Of a stretch of DNA of 64,000 bases, positions 45,571 through 54,405 are shown piece by piece. The notes below the pieces were generated by a model. That model did not search any database. It saw only the letters and a program-made list of their open reading frames with translations, and was not told where the DNA came from. The translations under genes and the position numbers were made by a program. Source of the stretch: Melaminivora sp034675505 (lineage in GTDB: Bacteria > Pseudomonadota > Gammaproteobacteria > Burkholderiales > Burkholderiaceae_C); the NCBI GenBank assembly GCA_034675505.1, contig JAUCDD010000019.1:62001-126000 (forward strand). Direction: 5' to 3'. The number at the start of each line of letters is the position of its first letter. Within the stretch, counting starts at the first letter, position 1.

Positions 45571-46688
45571 TTCCTGGTCGGCGTAGTGCACCACCGAGCG
45601 GATCGATTCGCCCCGGTGCAGCAGGTCGAACGCGTCGTTGATGCCCGCCAGCGGCATGGTGTGCGTGACGAAGGGCGCGAGCTGGATGCGCCCGGCCATG
45701 GCGTCCTCGACCATGCCGGGCAGCTCGCTCCTGCCCTTGACGCCGCCGAATGCCGTGCCCAGCCACTTGCGGCCTGTGACGAGCTGGAAGGGCCGCGTGC
45801 TGATCTCCTGGCCGCTGCCGGCCACGCCGATGACCACGCTCTGCCCCCAGCCGCGGTGCGCGCACTCCAGCGCCGCGCGCATCACCTGCACGTTGCCGAT
45901 GCACTCGAAGCTGTGGTCCACGCCCCAGCCCGTCATCTCGACGATGACCTGCTGGATGGGCTTGTCGTGGTCCTTGGGATTGACGCAGTCGGTGGCGCCG
46001 AAGGTGCGCGCCAGCTCGAACTTGGCCGGGTTGGTGTCGACGGCGATGATGCGGCCCGCGCCGGCCAGCTTCGCGCCCTGCACCACGGCCAGGCCGATGC
46101 CGCCCAGGCCGAACACGGCCACCGAGTCGCCCGGCTGCACGCGGGCCGTGTTCTTCACCGCGCCCAGGCCGGTGGTCACGCCGCAGCCCAGCAGGCAGAC
46201 CTGCTCGGGGTTGGCCTGGGGCTGACCTTGGCGAGGGACACCTCGGCCACCACGGTGTACTCCGAGAACGTCGAGCAGCCCATGTAGTGGTAGATGGGCT
46301 GGCCGTTATAGGAAAAGCGCGTGGTGCCGTCGGGCATCAGGCCCTTGCCCTGCGTGGCGCGCACCGCGACGCACAGGTTGGTCTTGCCGCTTTGGCAAAA
46401 CAGGCACTGGCCGCACTCGGCGGTGTACAGCGGGATGACGTGGTCGCCCGGCTGCACGCTGGTGACGCCCTCGCCGACCTCCACCACGATGCCCGCGCCT
46501 TCATGGCCCAGCACGGCGGGAAACACCCCTTCCGGATCGTCGCCCGAGAGCGTGAAGGCGTCGGTGTGGCACACGCCGGTGTGGGTGATGCGCACCAGCA
46601 CCTCGCCGGCCTTCGGGGGCGCGACGTCGATCTCGACGATCTCAAGGGGCTGGCCTGCGGCAAAGGCGACGGCGGCGCGTGATTTCAT
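45568..46688 (-). pseudogene. frmA: S-(hydroxymethyl)glutathione / class III alcohol dehydrogenase, one frameshift
   Basis: Zinc- and NAD-dependent enzyme oxidising S-hydroxymethylglutathione (formaldehyde adduct). The first part (start 46688, AAGGAG upstream) has THTGVCHTDAFTLSGDDPEGVFPAVLGHEGAGIVVEVGEGV with catalytic Cys and His and the structural zinc cysteines CGQCLFCQSGKTNLC. The rest, in another frame, has GAVKNTARVQPGDSVAVFGLGGIGLAVVQGAK (NAD fold) to FDLLHRGESIRSVV. One G is missing from the run at 46218-46221: CAGCCCCCAGGCC would give SPQANPEQVCLLGCGVTTGLGAV, now SPRPTPSRS. If real, the enzyme is lost although fghA is intact; loss of one base in a homopolymer is also a common sequencing error. 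Confidence 0.9.
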
Positions 46689-47025
46689 GCAGGCTCCTTG
46701 GAACGAAACGGGTGGGAAGAAAACTGTTTGCGGTGCTAGCGGTTCCGGGCCGGCGGTTCCTGAAGCGGCCCGGCCTGGCCGGGCAGCGCGCAAACCGGCA
46801 TTGGCGCGTTGCATGTCCTGGGCGCAAGGGAGCAGCGAGGCGGAATGCCTGGCTCCGTCGTGCGCGGCGAGCCGTAGGACATGACCGCACCGGGAGACAG
46901 TATAGGAACTGGGCGCCTGACATGAAATCGGCGCAGGGATTGCCCCCTTGGGTGGCGGGCAGCAGCGCGGACGTTCTTGACTCGAAAAATGTAGCCGACT
47001 ACATTTCAGGCGTGGAGCTTTTCTG
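46689..47025. other. intergenic region between divergent frmA and marR
   Basis: 337 bases without a supported gene. It must hold promoters for both directions. The right end has the MarR-type palindrome listed separately. The left part contains GC-rich inverted stretches around CCGGCC and GGCCGG (46755-46790) but no clear regulatory site was recognised. Confidence 0.6.
46987..47006 (+). promoter_or_regulatory. MarR-type operator 1
   Basis: Perfect inverted repeat AAATGTAG-CCGA-CTACATTT followed by CAG, 20 bases before the marR start codon. Size and position fit autoregulation by the MarR protein. A matching site lies before the downstream transporter gene. Confidence 0.7.
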
Positions 47026-47544
47026 ATGTTCGAACTCAAAGACCTGCCCAGCTACGATACCCTTGCCGCATTCGCGGACGCCTACGGCAACCCGGACGTG
47101 GACGGCCTGCATACCTGGCTGGTCTGGGCGTCTGCCACGGGCGAGATGCTATCGGCCTTCGAGGACAACCTGGCGCGCCACGGCGGGCTGTCGCAGTCGC
47201 AGTTCTTCGTGTTGCTGCTGCTTAAGCGCAACCCCGGGGGTCTGAGCGTAGGCGCCCTGGCGCAAGGGGTGGCCGTCACCTCGCAGACCATGACGCGCAT
47301 CATCGACCGCATGGAAGGCGCGGGCCTGTGCCAGCGCGCCCCCGATCCCCAGGACCGCCGCGCGTGGCTGATCGGGCTGGCGCCGCCGGGCGATGCGCTA
47401 CTGGCCCAGGCGCTGCCCGCGCACTACGAGTGGGTGGCCTGCCTAATGCGCCATTTCAGCGCCGAGGAGCGCCAGCTCCTGCAGCAGCTCATGCACAAGC
47501 TGCGCGCCGCCGATATCGCACCACAGCCGGCCGGCGATCGCTGA
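47026..47544 (+). CDS. MarR family transcriptional regulator
   Basis: 172-residue winged-helix regulator. The DNA-binding core is LSQSQFFVLLLLKRNPGGLSVGALAQGVAVTSQTMTRIIDRMEGAGLCQRAPDPQDRRAWLIGL (about residues 55-118), with the recognition helix at VTSQTMTRIIDRME and the DRRA wing motif. Flanking helices form the dimer interface. It is preceded by a perfect palindrome and followed, after a terminator-like hairpin, by an MFS transporter with a similar palindrome, so it most likely represses itself and the transporter until a small aromatic or toxic compound binds. No sensing cysteine is conserved as in OhrR. Confidence 0.93.
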   Translation: MFELKDLPSYDTLAAFADAYGNPDVDGLHTWLVWASATGEMLSAFEDNLARHGGLSQSQFFVLLLLKRNPGGLSVGALAQGVAVTSQTMTRIIDRMEGAGLCQRAPDPQDRRAWLIGLAPPGDALLAQALPAHYEWVACLMRHFSAEERQLLQQLMHKLRAADIAPQPAGDR

Positions 47545-47557
47545 TCGCTTTTTTTTT
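47534..47557 (+). terminator. hairpin with T run overlapping the marR stop
   Basis: GCGATC (47534-47539), loop GCT.. and GATCGC (47543-47548), then nine T. The stem includes the stop codon of marR. It separates marR from the MFS gene, which has its own operator just after it. Confidence 0.75.
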
Positions 47558-47560
47558 CTC

Positions 47561-47585
47561 AATTATGTAGTTAGCTGTATTTCAG
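47561..47585 (+). promoter_or_regulatory. MarR-type operator 2, before the MFS gene
   Basis: ATGTAG-TTAG-CTGTATTTCAG shares the left half, spacing and the TTTCAG right flank with operator 1 (ATGTAG-CCGA-CTACATTTCAG), with two changes in the right half. It ends two bases before the ATG of the transporter gene. Confidence 0.65.
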
Positions 47586-47587
47586 TC

Positions 47588-48793
47588 ATGAACCAAAAAA
47601 TTACCGCGCTGGTAGAACCTTTGCCTGGGTTACGTCTGCTGCTGGTCGCGTGCGCGTTGGCCGTGGTCTCGCTGTTGTACGTGCCCCTGCCGATCCTGGC
47701 CCAGTTGGCGCGCCGCCTCGGTGTGGCACCCGCCGTGGCGGCTGGCGCGGTGAGCACATTCGGCTTGGCCTATGCCCTGGGCTTTATGGTGTTCGGCCCG
47801 TTGTCGGACCGCCTGGGCCGGCGCCGCGTGATGGCGTGGGGGCTGTCAGTGCTGGCTGTTGTATCCGCCGGGGTCGGCTGGGCGGACTCGGCCCCGTTGC
47901 TGATGGCCGGGCGTGCGCTGCAAGGCTTTGCCGCTGCCGCCTTTCCCCCGGTCGCAATCGCCTATCTGGCCGAGCGTGGCACGCTGCGCCAGCGTACCTG
48001 GGGCGTCGCCTGGATTAGCACGGCATTTCTGTCCGCGGGCCTGTTGGGCCAGATCTATGGCAGCGCGGTGGCCGGCCGCTGGAGCTTAGGCGCGGCCATG
48101 CTGCCGCTGGCGCTGGTATATGCGTGCACGGCGGGGGTCTTGTTCCTGACGCGCGAGGATGCGCGCCCGGCTGCCAGCCGCCCGTCCTGGCTGGCGGCTT
48201 ACCGCCCCATGGGCCGCTTGCTGGCCGATGCGCGGCTGCGACGCGTCTATGTCCCTGCGGCGCTGCTGTTGATGTGCTTCGTGGCGTTCTACCTGGCGTT
48301 GGATGCACACGTCGCGGCCGCACTGCGCGCGCACGGCATCACGCCGCTGATGGCGCGCGCCGTGGCGCTGCCGGCTTTTCTCGCGCCCCTGGCGGTCGCC
48401 CTGGCGCTGCCGCGCATCGGCGCGCAGCGCATGGCCGCGGCCGGCCTGGGTATGGCCGCTGCTGGGCTGGCCCTGTGTGCCTGGGCCGGACCCACGCATC
48501 TGCATGGCCTGCTGGCGGCAAGCGTGCTGTTTGTCGCCGGCGTCGGCCTCAGCGTGCCCAGCCTGATCGCCCAGGTGACGAGTCTGGCGGACGCCCCCGT
48601 GCGCGGCCTGGCTGTGGCGATCTACACCTTTGTGCTGTTCGTTGGCGCGAGTTGCGGCCCCTGGCTGGCGCAAGGCACTGCGCACTGGCCCCTGGCACGC
48701 ACGCTATCGCTGCTGGCCGCGCTGCTAGGCGCGGCGGCGCTGTACGTGGCCACGGGCCGCCGGACTGTGGCGCCTGCCATGCGTGCGGCATGA
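47588..48793 (+). CDS. MFS transporter
   Basis: 401-residue inner-membrane transporter of the major facilitator superfamily with about twelve helices. The loop between helices 2 and 3 has GPLSDRLGRRRVMAWGLSVLA (about residues 76-96), the MFS signature A, and GRALQGFAAAAFPPVAIAYLAER follows. The type resembles drug or arabinose-efflux (YnfM/AraJ) proteins rather than sugar importers. The codon choice is a little less GC-biased than in the neighbouring TCA genes. It is under a MarR-type operator and followed by an exported protein of unknown role, so efflux of the MarR ligand is the simplest reading. Confidence 0.92.
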   Translation: MNQKITALVEPLPGLRLLLVACALAVVSLLYVPLPILAQLARRLGVAPAVAAGAVSTFGLAYALGFMVFGPLSDRLGRRRVMAWGLSVLAVVSAGVGWADSAPLLMAGRALQGFAAAAFPPVAIAYLAERGTLRQRTWGVAWISTAFLSAGLLGQIYGSAVAGRWSLGAAMLPLALVYACTAGVLFLTREDARPAASRPSWLAAYRPMGRLLADARLRRVYVPAALLLMCFVAFYLALDAHVAAALRAHGITPLMARAVALPAFLAPLAVALALPRIGAQRMAAAGLGMAAAGLALCAWAGPTHLHGLLAASVLFVAGVGLSVPSLIAQVTSLADAPVRGLAVAIYTFVLFVGASCGPWLAQGTAHWPLARTLSLLAALLGAAALYVATGRRTVAPAMRAA

Positions 48794-48849
48794 ATCGCAG
48801 GGGCACGGCGCCGCTGAACGTTTTCCATCACCCCACCAGGAGATTCAAC

Positions 48850-49599
48850 ATGAGAGGTTTTTCTCCCTCAGTTCCGGCAGTGCTTGCCGCTGCGTGCGCG
48901 GTAGGCGTTTTCGCCGCCCAGGCGAAGGCCGATCCTTCGTCCGCAGCGGCGTTGCCGCCTTCCACCTCCGAGGCGGCTTTGCCGCTGTCCACTGCCCTCC
49001 AGAAAGAATCCCCCGTGTCCGTCCGCAATGAACCAGCCTCGCTGGCCGCCTGGGTACCGGCCTCCCACCACTTCGTCGACCAGCGGGGCGTGTCCGTTGA
49101 TGGGCAAACCGCGCAGTTGCTACGCTACGAACGCCGCGACGGACGCAACGTCGGCCTGGAGGGCGAGCACTTCAGCGCCGTGGTGGCGGCGGACGGCACG
49201 CTCAAAGGGTTCGCCCATATGTCGCTCGACCTGGTGGGCAAGCCCCTGCCCTCGCGCGAGCGAACGGAAGCCATTGCGCGCGCCTTTCTGCAAGAGCACG
49301 CTCCGCAGTTGCTGACACGCATGCAAATTTGCTGGATCGAGCCGCACGACGAGCCCTTGCGCATTCGGCAGAACGGGCGTAGCGACACCGCAGTACTGAG
49401 GGGCATGAAGGTCAAGGCACGCAGTCTGGCCGACGGCCGCTGGTTCTGGGTCATCGTGGGCGGCGACGAGCGGCCCATGGTGTTTGAGCGGGACATCGTG
49501 TGGGTGACGTTCCCGGGCCACCGCAAGACCGAAAAATGGCTGCACGACAGTTGGCTCAAAAACCGCCCTGCGGGAGTCGGCCAGACCGGCATGAGGTGA
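48850..49599 (+). CDS. exported protein of unknown function, in a MarR/MFS unit
   Basis: 249-residue protein with an N-terminal signal peptide (FSPSVPAVLAAACAVGVFAAQAKA-D), then a low-complexity Ser/Ala/Pro region to about residue 50. The folded part has AAWVPASHHFVDQRGVSVDGQTAQLLRYERRDGRN, GTLKGFAHMSLDLVGKPLPSRERTEAIARAFLQEHAPQLL and KVKARSLADGRWFWVIVGGDERPMVFERDIVW. The RTEAIARAFLQEHAP stretch followed by strands is slightly like PepSY-type domains, but I cannot name the family. AGGAG lies 8 bases before the ATG, 56 bases after the MFS gene. Its joint control with an efflux pump hints at an envelope role. Confidence 0.75.
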   Translation: MRGFSPSVPAVLAAACAVGVFAAQAKADPSSAAALPPSTSEAALPLSTALQKESPVSVRNEPASLAAWVPASHHFVDQRGVSVDGQTAQLLRYERRDGRNVGLEGEHFSAVVAADGTLKGFAHMSLDLVGKPLPSRERTEAIARAFLQEHAPQLLTRMQICWIEPHDEPLRIRQNGRSDTAVLRGMKVKARSLADGRWFWVIVGGDERPMVFERDIVWVTFPGHRKTEKWLHDSWLKNRPAGVGQTGMR

Positions 49600-49671
49600 A
49601 CCGGGTTGGCCCTGGCCCGCTTCATCGCGCGCGCCGCTAGGCTCCTGGTTGGTCGCGCTCGGCCTGAAACG

Positions 49672-49700
49672 AAAAAACCCGCAGGCACTACACCTGCGGG
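49672..49700 (-). terminator. intrinsic terminator after gltA
   Basis: On the minus strand CCCGCAGG, a short loop, CCTGCGGG (arms 49693-49700 and 49678-49685), then six T. It lies 41 bases after the gltA stop codon and closes the sdh-gltA operon. Confidence 0.93.
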
Positions 49701-49741
49701 CCATGCGCCGGGCGCCCGGCCCTTGCGGGCCGGCGTGCGGA

Positions 49742-51052
49742 TCAGCGCTGCGACAGCTCGGGCACGTCGCGGCGCGGCGAGCCCACGAACAGCTGGCGCG
49801 GGCGGCCGATCTTGTACTCGGGGTCGCTGATCATCTCGTTCAGCTGCGCGATCCAGCCCACCGTGCGGGCCAGGGCGAAGATGCCGGTGAACAGGTTGAC
49901 CGGGATGCCGATGGCGCGCTGCACGATGCCCGAGTAGAAGTCCACGTTCGGGTAGAGCTTGCGCTGCACGAAGTAGTCGTCTTCCAGGGCGATCTGCTCG
50001 ACCTTCTTGGCCAGGGCGAACAGCGGGTCGTTGTGCAGGCCCAGGGCTTCCAGCACCTCGTTGGTGGTCTCCTGCATCAGCTTGGCGCGCGGGTCGTAGT
50101 TCTTGTAGACGCGGTGGCCAAAGCCCATCAGGCGCACGCCCGAGTTCTTGTCCTTGACCTGCTCCATGAACTCGCCCACCTTGGCGATGCCGCCATTGGC
50201 CTGCAGGTGCTCCAGCATGTTCAGCGCCGCCTCGTTGGCGCCGCCGTGCGCGGGGCCCCACAGGCAGGCCACGCCGGCAGCAATCGCCGCGAACGGGTTG
50301 GTGCCCGAGCTGCCGCACAGGCGCACGGTGGAGGTGGAGGCGTTCTGCTCGTGGTCGGCGTGCAGGATGAAGATGCGGTCCATCGCGCGCTCGATGACCG
50401 GGTTGACCTGGTATTCCTCGCAGGGCGTGCCGAACATCATGCGCAGGAAGTTGCCCGAGTACGACAGGTCGTTGCGGGGGTACATGTACGGCTCGCCCTT
50501 GCCGTACTTGTAGGCCATGGCCACCAGCGTCGGCATCTTGGAGATGAGGCGGATGGCGGCGATGTGGCGGTGCTCGGGGTTATTGATGTCGGTGCTGTCG
50601 TGGTAGAAGGCCGACAGCGCGCCCACCAGGCCCGTCAGCACGGCCATGGGGTGCGCATCGCGCCGGAAGCCGCGCAGGAAGAACTGCATCTGCTCGTTCA
50701 CCATGGTGTGCTTGGTGACCAGCTTGTGGAAGTCGGTGCGCTGGCCGTCATTGGGCAGCTCGCCGTTCAGCAGCAGGTAGCAGGTGTCCAGGTAGTCGCA
50801 CTTGGTGGCCAGCTGCTCGATGGGGTAGCCGCGGTACAGCAGCTCGCCCTTGTCGCCATCGATGTAGGTGATGGACGACTGGCACGACGCCGTGGACAGG
50901 AAGCCGGGGTCGTAGGTGAACATGCCCGTCTGCGCGTACAGCTTGCGGATGTCCACCACGTCCGGGCCAATGGTGCCTTGATAGACCGGTAGTTCCACGC
51001 TGGGGCTGCCGTTGCTGAAGGACAGCGTCGCCTTGTTGTCTGCGAGTTTCAT
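49742..51052 (-). CDS. gltA: citrate synthase
   Basis: Condenses acetyl-CoA and oxaloacetate to citrate. 436 aa of the type II hexameric form, with the N-terminal beta domain (KATLSFSNGSPSVELPVYQGTIGPDVVDIRKLY). Catalytic residues are in LHADHEQNASTSTVRL (His), GPAHGGANEAALNMLE (His) and GFGHRVYKNYDPRAK, with Asp in the ALEDDYFVQRKLYPNVDFYSG region. The ATG at 51052 follows AAGGAA; the longer frame to 51118 overlaps the sdhE gene. It ends the minus-strand sdhCDAB-sdhE-gltA operon. Confidence 0.98.
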   Translation of the reverse strand: MKLADNKATLSFSNGSPSVELPVYQGTIGPDVVDIRKLYAQTGMFTYDPGFLSTASCQSSITYIDGDKGELLYRGYPIEQLATKCDYLDTCYLLLNGELPNDGQRTDFHKLVTKHTMVNEQMQFFLRGFRRDAHPMAVLTGLVGALSAFYHDSTDINNPEHRHIAAIRLISKMPTLVAMAYKYGKGEPYMYPRNDLSYSGNFLRMMFGTPCEEYQVNPVIERAMDRIFILHADHEQNASTSTVRLCGSSGTNPFAAIAAGVACLWGPAHGGANEAALNMLEHLQANGGIAKVGEFMEQVKDKNSGVRLMGFGHRVYKNYDPRAKLMQETTNEVLEALGLHNDPLFALAKKVEQIALEDDYFVQRKLYPNVDFYSGIVQRAIGIPVNLFTGIFALARTVGWIAQLNEMISDPEYKIGRPRQLFVGSPRRDVPELSQR

Positions 51053-51124
51053 TTCCAGTTTCCTTGGGGGTTGTGTTGGGCTTGTAGGGGACGAACGGGG
51101 AGGCCGCAGGGCCTGCACCCGGCT

Positions 51125-51400
51125 TCAGGGGCGCATGCGCATCTGGGCCAGTACGGCGCGCACGTCGGCGGTGTCGAGCTCGCCGGCGGGTTCCTTGCGG
51201 GCAAGCAGCAGGTCCAGCAGGTCGTTGTCGGACAGGTCCATCAGCTGCGTGATGCCGCGCGCCTGCGCCTGGCTCAGGCGCGTGCCGTGTGCGTTGAAGA
51301 AGCGCTCGATGAACAAATCGTTCTCGACCAGCCCGCGCCGGCAGCGCCAGCGCAGCACGGCCGCTTCGCGTTCGTCGAGCCAGGTGTCGCTATCGCTCAC
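51125..51400 (-). CDS. sdhE: succinate dehydrogenase FAD assembly factor SdhE
   Basis: 91-residue protein that helps attach FAD covalently to SdhA. The family motif RRGLVENDLFIERFF is present (about residues 21-35, RGxxE of SdhE/YgfY), followed by the helices QARGITQLMDLSDNDLLDLLLARKEPAGE, which also fit. It lies nine bases after sdhB and before gltA, the usual place in betaproteobacteria. Confidence 0.95.
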   Translation of the reverse strand: MSDSDTWLDEREAAVLRWRCRRGLVENDLFIERFFNAHGTRLSQAQARGITQLMDLSDNDLLDLLLARKEPAGELDTADVRAVLAQMRMRP

Positions 51401-51409
51401 GGGTGGCGT

Positions 51410-52114
51410 TCAGATGGCGCGGCGCACCATCAGCTCGCGGATCTTGCTGATCGCGGCGGCGGGCTTGAGGCCCTTGGGGCACACGTCCACGCAGTTCATG
51501 ATGGTGTGGCAGCGGAACAGCCGGTAGGGGTCTTCCAGGTTGTCCAGGCGCTCGCTGGTGGCGTTGTCGCGGCTGTCGGCGATGAAGCGGTAGGCCTGCA
51601 GCAGGCCAGCCGGGCCGACGAACTTGTCCGGGTTCCACCAGAAGCTCGGGCAGGCGGTAGAGCAGCTGGCGCACAGGATGCACTCGTACAGGCCGTTGAG
51701 CTCATCGCGCTCCTCGGGCGACTGCAGCCGCTCCTTGGACGGCGAAATGGGCTCGTCGTTTTGCAGGTAGGGCTTGATGGAGTGGTACTGGTTGAAGAAC
51801 TGCGTCATGTCCACGATCAGGTCGCGGATCACCGGCAGGCCGGGCAGGGGCTTGAGCACGATGTCGCCGGTCAGCGTCTTCATGTTGGTCAGGCACGCCA
51901 GGCCGTTCTTGCCATTGATGTTCATGGCGTCCGAACCGCACACGCCTTCGCGGCAGGAGCGGCGAAACGACAGCGAGGGGTCCTGCGCCTTCAGCTTGAC
52001 CAGGGCGTCCAGCAGCATGCGCTCGTGGCCGTCCAGCTCCACCTGCATGGTCTGCATGCGGGGCTTGGCGTCCTTGTCCGGGTCGTAGCGGTAGATTTTG
52101 AAAGTGCGTTGCAT
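51410..52114 (-). CDS. sdhB: succinate dehydrogenase iron-sulfur subunit
   Basis: Iron-sulfur subunit (234 aa) of respiratory complex II, passing electrons from FAD to ubiquinone. 2Fe-2S ligands are in CREGVCGSDAMNINGKNGLAC (about residues 55-75). The 4Fe-4S and 3Fe-4S ligands are in CILCASCSTACPSFWWN and CHTIMNCVDVCPKGL. Length and order are normal. It starts 33 bases after sdhA. Confidence 0.98.
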   Translation of the reverse strand: MQRTFKIYRYDPDKDAKPRMQTMQVELDGHERMLLDALVKLKAQDPSLSFRRSCREGVCGSDAMNINGKNGLACLTNMKTLTGDIVLKPLPGLPVIRDLIVDMTQFFNQYHSIKPYLQNDEPISPSKERLQSPEERDELNGLYECILCASCSTACPSFWWNPDKFVGPAGLLQAYRFIADSRDNATSERLDNLEDPYRLFRCHTIMNCVDVCPKGLKPAAAISKIRELMVRRAI

Positions 52115-52147
52115 GGCTTGTTTCTTTCGTGGGCAGCGGCGGCTGGG

Positions 52148-53953
52148 TCAGAACGTGCGGACCTTGGGCGGAATGCTCTCGACGCTCAGGGGCTTCATGG
52201 TCACCGGCTTGTAGGTCAGGCTGTTGCTGGCGCTGTGCCACAGCGTGTGCTTGAGCCAGTTGGCGTCGTCGCGGCCCAGCGGCGCGGTGGGGTGGTCGGC
52301 CGGGTGCTCGTAGTCGTCCACGGTGTGGGCGCCGCGGCACTCGTGGCGCGCGGCCGCCGAGACCATGGTGGCCTGCGCGGCCTCGATCAGGTTGTCCACC
52401 TCCAGCGCCTCCATGCGCGCGGTGTTCCAGACCTTGGAGTTGTCCTTGAGGCCGATGGCCTGCACCTTCTTGCGGATCTCGGCGATCTTGGCCACGCCCT
52501 CGTCCATGCTCTTTTGCGTGCGGAACACGCCGGCGTGCTGCTGCATGGTCTGGCGGATCTCATTGGCCACGTCCTGCGCGTACAGGCCGCCGGCGTTGCC
52601 CTCGATCTGGTTCAGGCGCGCCAGGGTGCGCTCGGCGGCGTTGGCGGGCACGTCATGGTGCTCGCCGAACTCGCGCACGAACTCCACGATGTGGCGGCCG
52701 GCGGCCTTGCCGAAGACCAGCAGGTCCAGCAGCGAGTTGGTGCCCAGGCGGTTGGCGCCGTGCACCGACACGGCCGAGCACTCGCCCACCGCGTACAGGC
52801 CGGGCACGACCTGGTTTTGCTCGCCGTCCCAGGTCACGACCTGGCCGTGGATGTTGGTCGGGATGCCGCCCATCTGGTAGTGGATGGTGGGCACCACGGG
52901 GATTGGCTCCTTGGTGATGTCCACGTTGGCGAAGTTGTGGCCGATTTCTTCCACCGAGGGCAGGCGCTTCCTGATGGTGTCCGCGCCCAGGTGGTCGAGC
53001 TTCATCAGGATGTAGTCCTTGTTCGGGCCGCAGCCACGGCCTTCCTTGATCTCCTGGTCCATGGAGCGCGAGACGAAGTCGCGCGGCGCCAGGTCCTTCA
53101 AGGTGGGCGCGTAGCGCTCCATGAAACGCTCGCCTTCGCTGTTCAGGAGGATGGCGCCCTCGCCGCGGCAGCCTTCGGTCAGCAGCACGCCGGCGCCGGC
53201 CACGCCGGTGGGGTGGAACTGCCAGAACTCCAGGTCCTGCAGCGGGATGCCGGCGCGCGCCGCCATGCCCAGGCCGTCGCCGGTGTTGATGAAGGCGTTG
53301 GTCGAGGCGGCGAAGATGCGGCCCGCGCCGCCGGTGGCCAGCAGCACGGCCTTGGCGTGCAGCTCGTACAGGTCGCCGGTCTCCAGCTCGATGGCCGTCA
53401 CGCCGACCACTTCGCCGGCGCTGTTGCGGATCAGGTCCAGCGCCATCCACTCGACGAAGAAGTTGGTCTTGGACTCGACGTTCTTCTGGTACAGCGTGTG
53501 CAGCATGGCGTGGCCGGTGCGGTCGGCCGCGGCGCAGGCGCGCTGCACCGGCTTTTCACCATAGTTGGCGGTGTGGCCGCCGAAGGGGCGCTGGTAGATG
53601 GTGCCGTCCGGGTTGCGGTCGAACGGCATGCCGAAGTGCTCCAGCTCGATCACCACCTTGGGCGCCTCGCGGCACATGAACTCGACGGCATCCTGGTCGG
53701 ACAGCCAGTCACCGCCCTTGATGGTGTCGTAGAAGTGGTAGTGCCAGTTGTCCTCGCTCATGTTGCCCAGCGACGCGGACACGCCGCCCTGGGCGGCCAC
53801 GGTGTGCGAGCGGGTGGGGAACACTTTGGACAGGCAGGCGACCGACAGGCCGGCGCGCGACAGCTCCAGCGAGGCGCGCATGCCCGAGCCGCCGGCTCCG
53901 ACGATGACGACGTCGAACTTGCGGCGGGCGATATCTTTTTGGGTGTAACTCAT
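52148..53953 (-). CDS. sdhA: succinate dehydrogenase flavoprotein subunit
   Basis: Catalytic FAD subunit (601 aa) oxidising succinate to fumarate. The FAD fold motif is VVIVGAGGSGMRASLELS near the start, the His that binds FAD covalently is in RSHTVAAQGGVSA (about residue 48), and substrate residues are in QFHPTGVAGAGVL and the later HGANRLGTNSLLDLLVFGKAAG. The C-terminal helical part ends SVESIPPKVRTF. Complete; it lies 57 bases after sdhD. Confidence 0.99.
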   Translation of the reverse strand: MSYTQKDIARRKFDVVIVGAGGSGMRASLELSRAGLSVACLSKVFPTRSHTVAAQGGVSASLGNMSEDNWHYHFYDTIKGGDWLSDQDAVEFMCREAPKVVIELEHFGMPFDRNPDGTIYQRPFGGHTANYGEKPVQRACAAADRTGHAMLHTLYQKNVESKTNFFVEWMALDLIRNSAGEVVGVTAIELETGDLYELHAKAVLLATGGAGRIFAASTNAFINTGDGLGMAARAGIPLQDLEFWQFHPTGVAGAGVLLTEGCRGEGAILLNSEGERFMERYAPTLKDLAPRDFVSRSMDQEIKEGRGCGPNKDYILMKLDHLGADTIRKRLPSVEEIGHNFANVDITKEPIPVVPTIHYQMGGIPTNIHGQVVTWDGEQNQVVPGLYAVGECSAVSVHGANRLGTNSLLDLLVFGKAAGRHIVEFVREFGEHHDVPANAAERTLARLNQIEGNAGGLYAQDVANEIRQTMQQHAGVFRTQKSMDEGVAKIAEIRKKVQAIGLKDNSKVWNTARMEALEVDNLIEAAQATMVSAAARHECRGAHTVDDYEHPADHPTAPLGRDDANWLKHTLWHSASNSLTYKPVTMKPLSVESIPPKVRTF

Positions 53954-54010
53954 GGTCGTGGGTGCGGTGTGCGGTGGATTTCCGGGAGGACGGCGTGGGG
54001 CTGGCTGCGG

Positions 54011-54376
54011 TTACAGGCGCCACAGCACCTGCACGGCCCAGCCGCCGCAGGCGATCAGCCAGATGGCGGTCAGCGCCTCCAGCAGCAGACGCACGCCGGC
54101 CGGCTTGCCGTAGTCGTACCAGATGCTGATGGCGCCCACCCAGGCGTGCCAGATCAGCGCGACGATGACGGCAAACGTCAGCGCCTTCATCCACTGCGGC
54201 GCGAAGATGCCGGCCCAGGTGTCGTAGCCGATGGGGCCCGACACCAGCAGCACCTTCGCCAGCACCAGCAGCGTGAACACGAGCATCAGGGCGGCGCTGA
54301 TGCGCTGCACCAGGAAGTCACGCCAGCCATAGTGGGCACCGACGGCGGTGCGCTTGTAGCCATAGGTTGCGGCCAT
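54011..54376 (-). CDS. sdhD: succinate dehydrogenase membrane anchor subunit SdhD
   Basis: 121-residue membrane anchor of complex II. Three helices are visible, with VQRISAALMLVFTLLVLAKVLL holding the quinone-side Arg/Ser and HAWVGAISIWYDYGKP holding the conserved His and Tyr near the heme and quinone. The ATG at 54376 fits the family start MAATYGYKRTAVGAHYG; the same frame runs further upstream into sdhC. Confidence 0.95.
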   Translation of the reverse strand: MAATYGYKRTAVGAHYGWRDFLVQRISAALMLVFTLLVLAKVLLVSGPIGYDTWAGIFAPQWMKALTFAVIVALIWHAWVGAISIWYDYGKPAGVRLLLEALTAIWLIACGGWAVQVLWRL

Positions 54377-54405
54377 GGTTTTCTCCTCAGGTATGGGGGG
54401 TGGAA

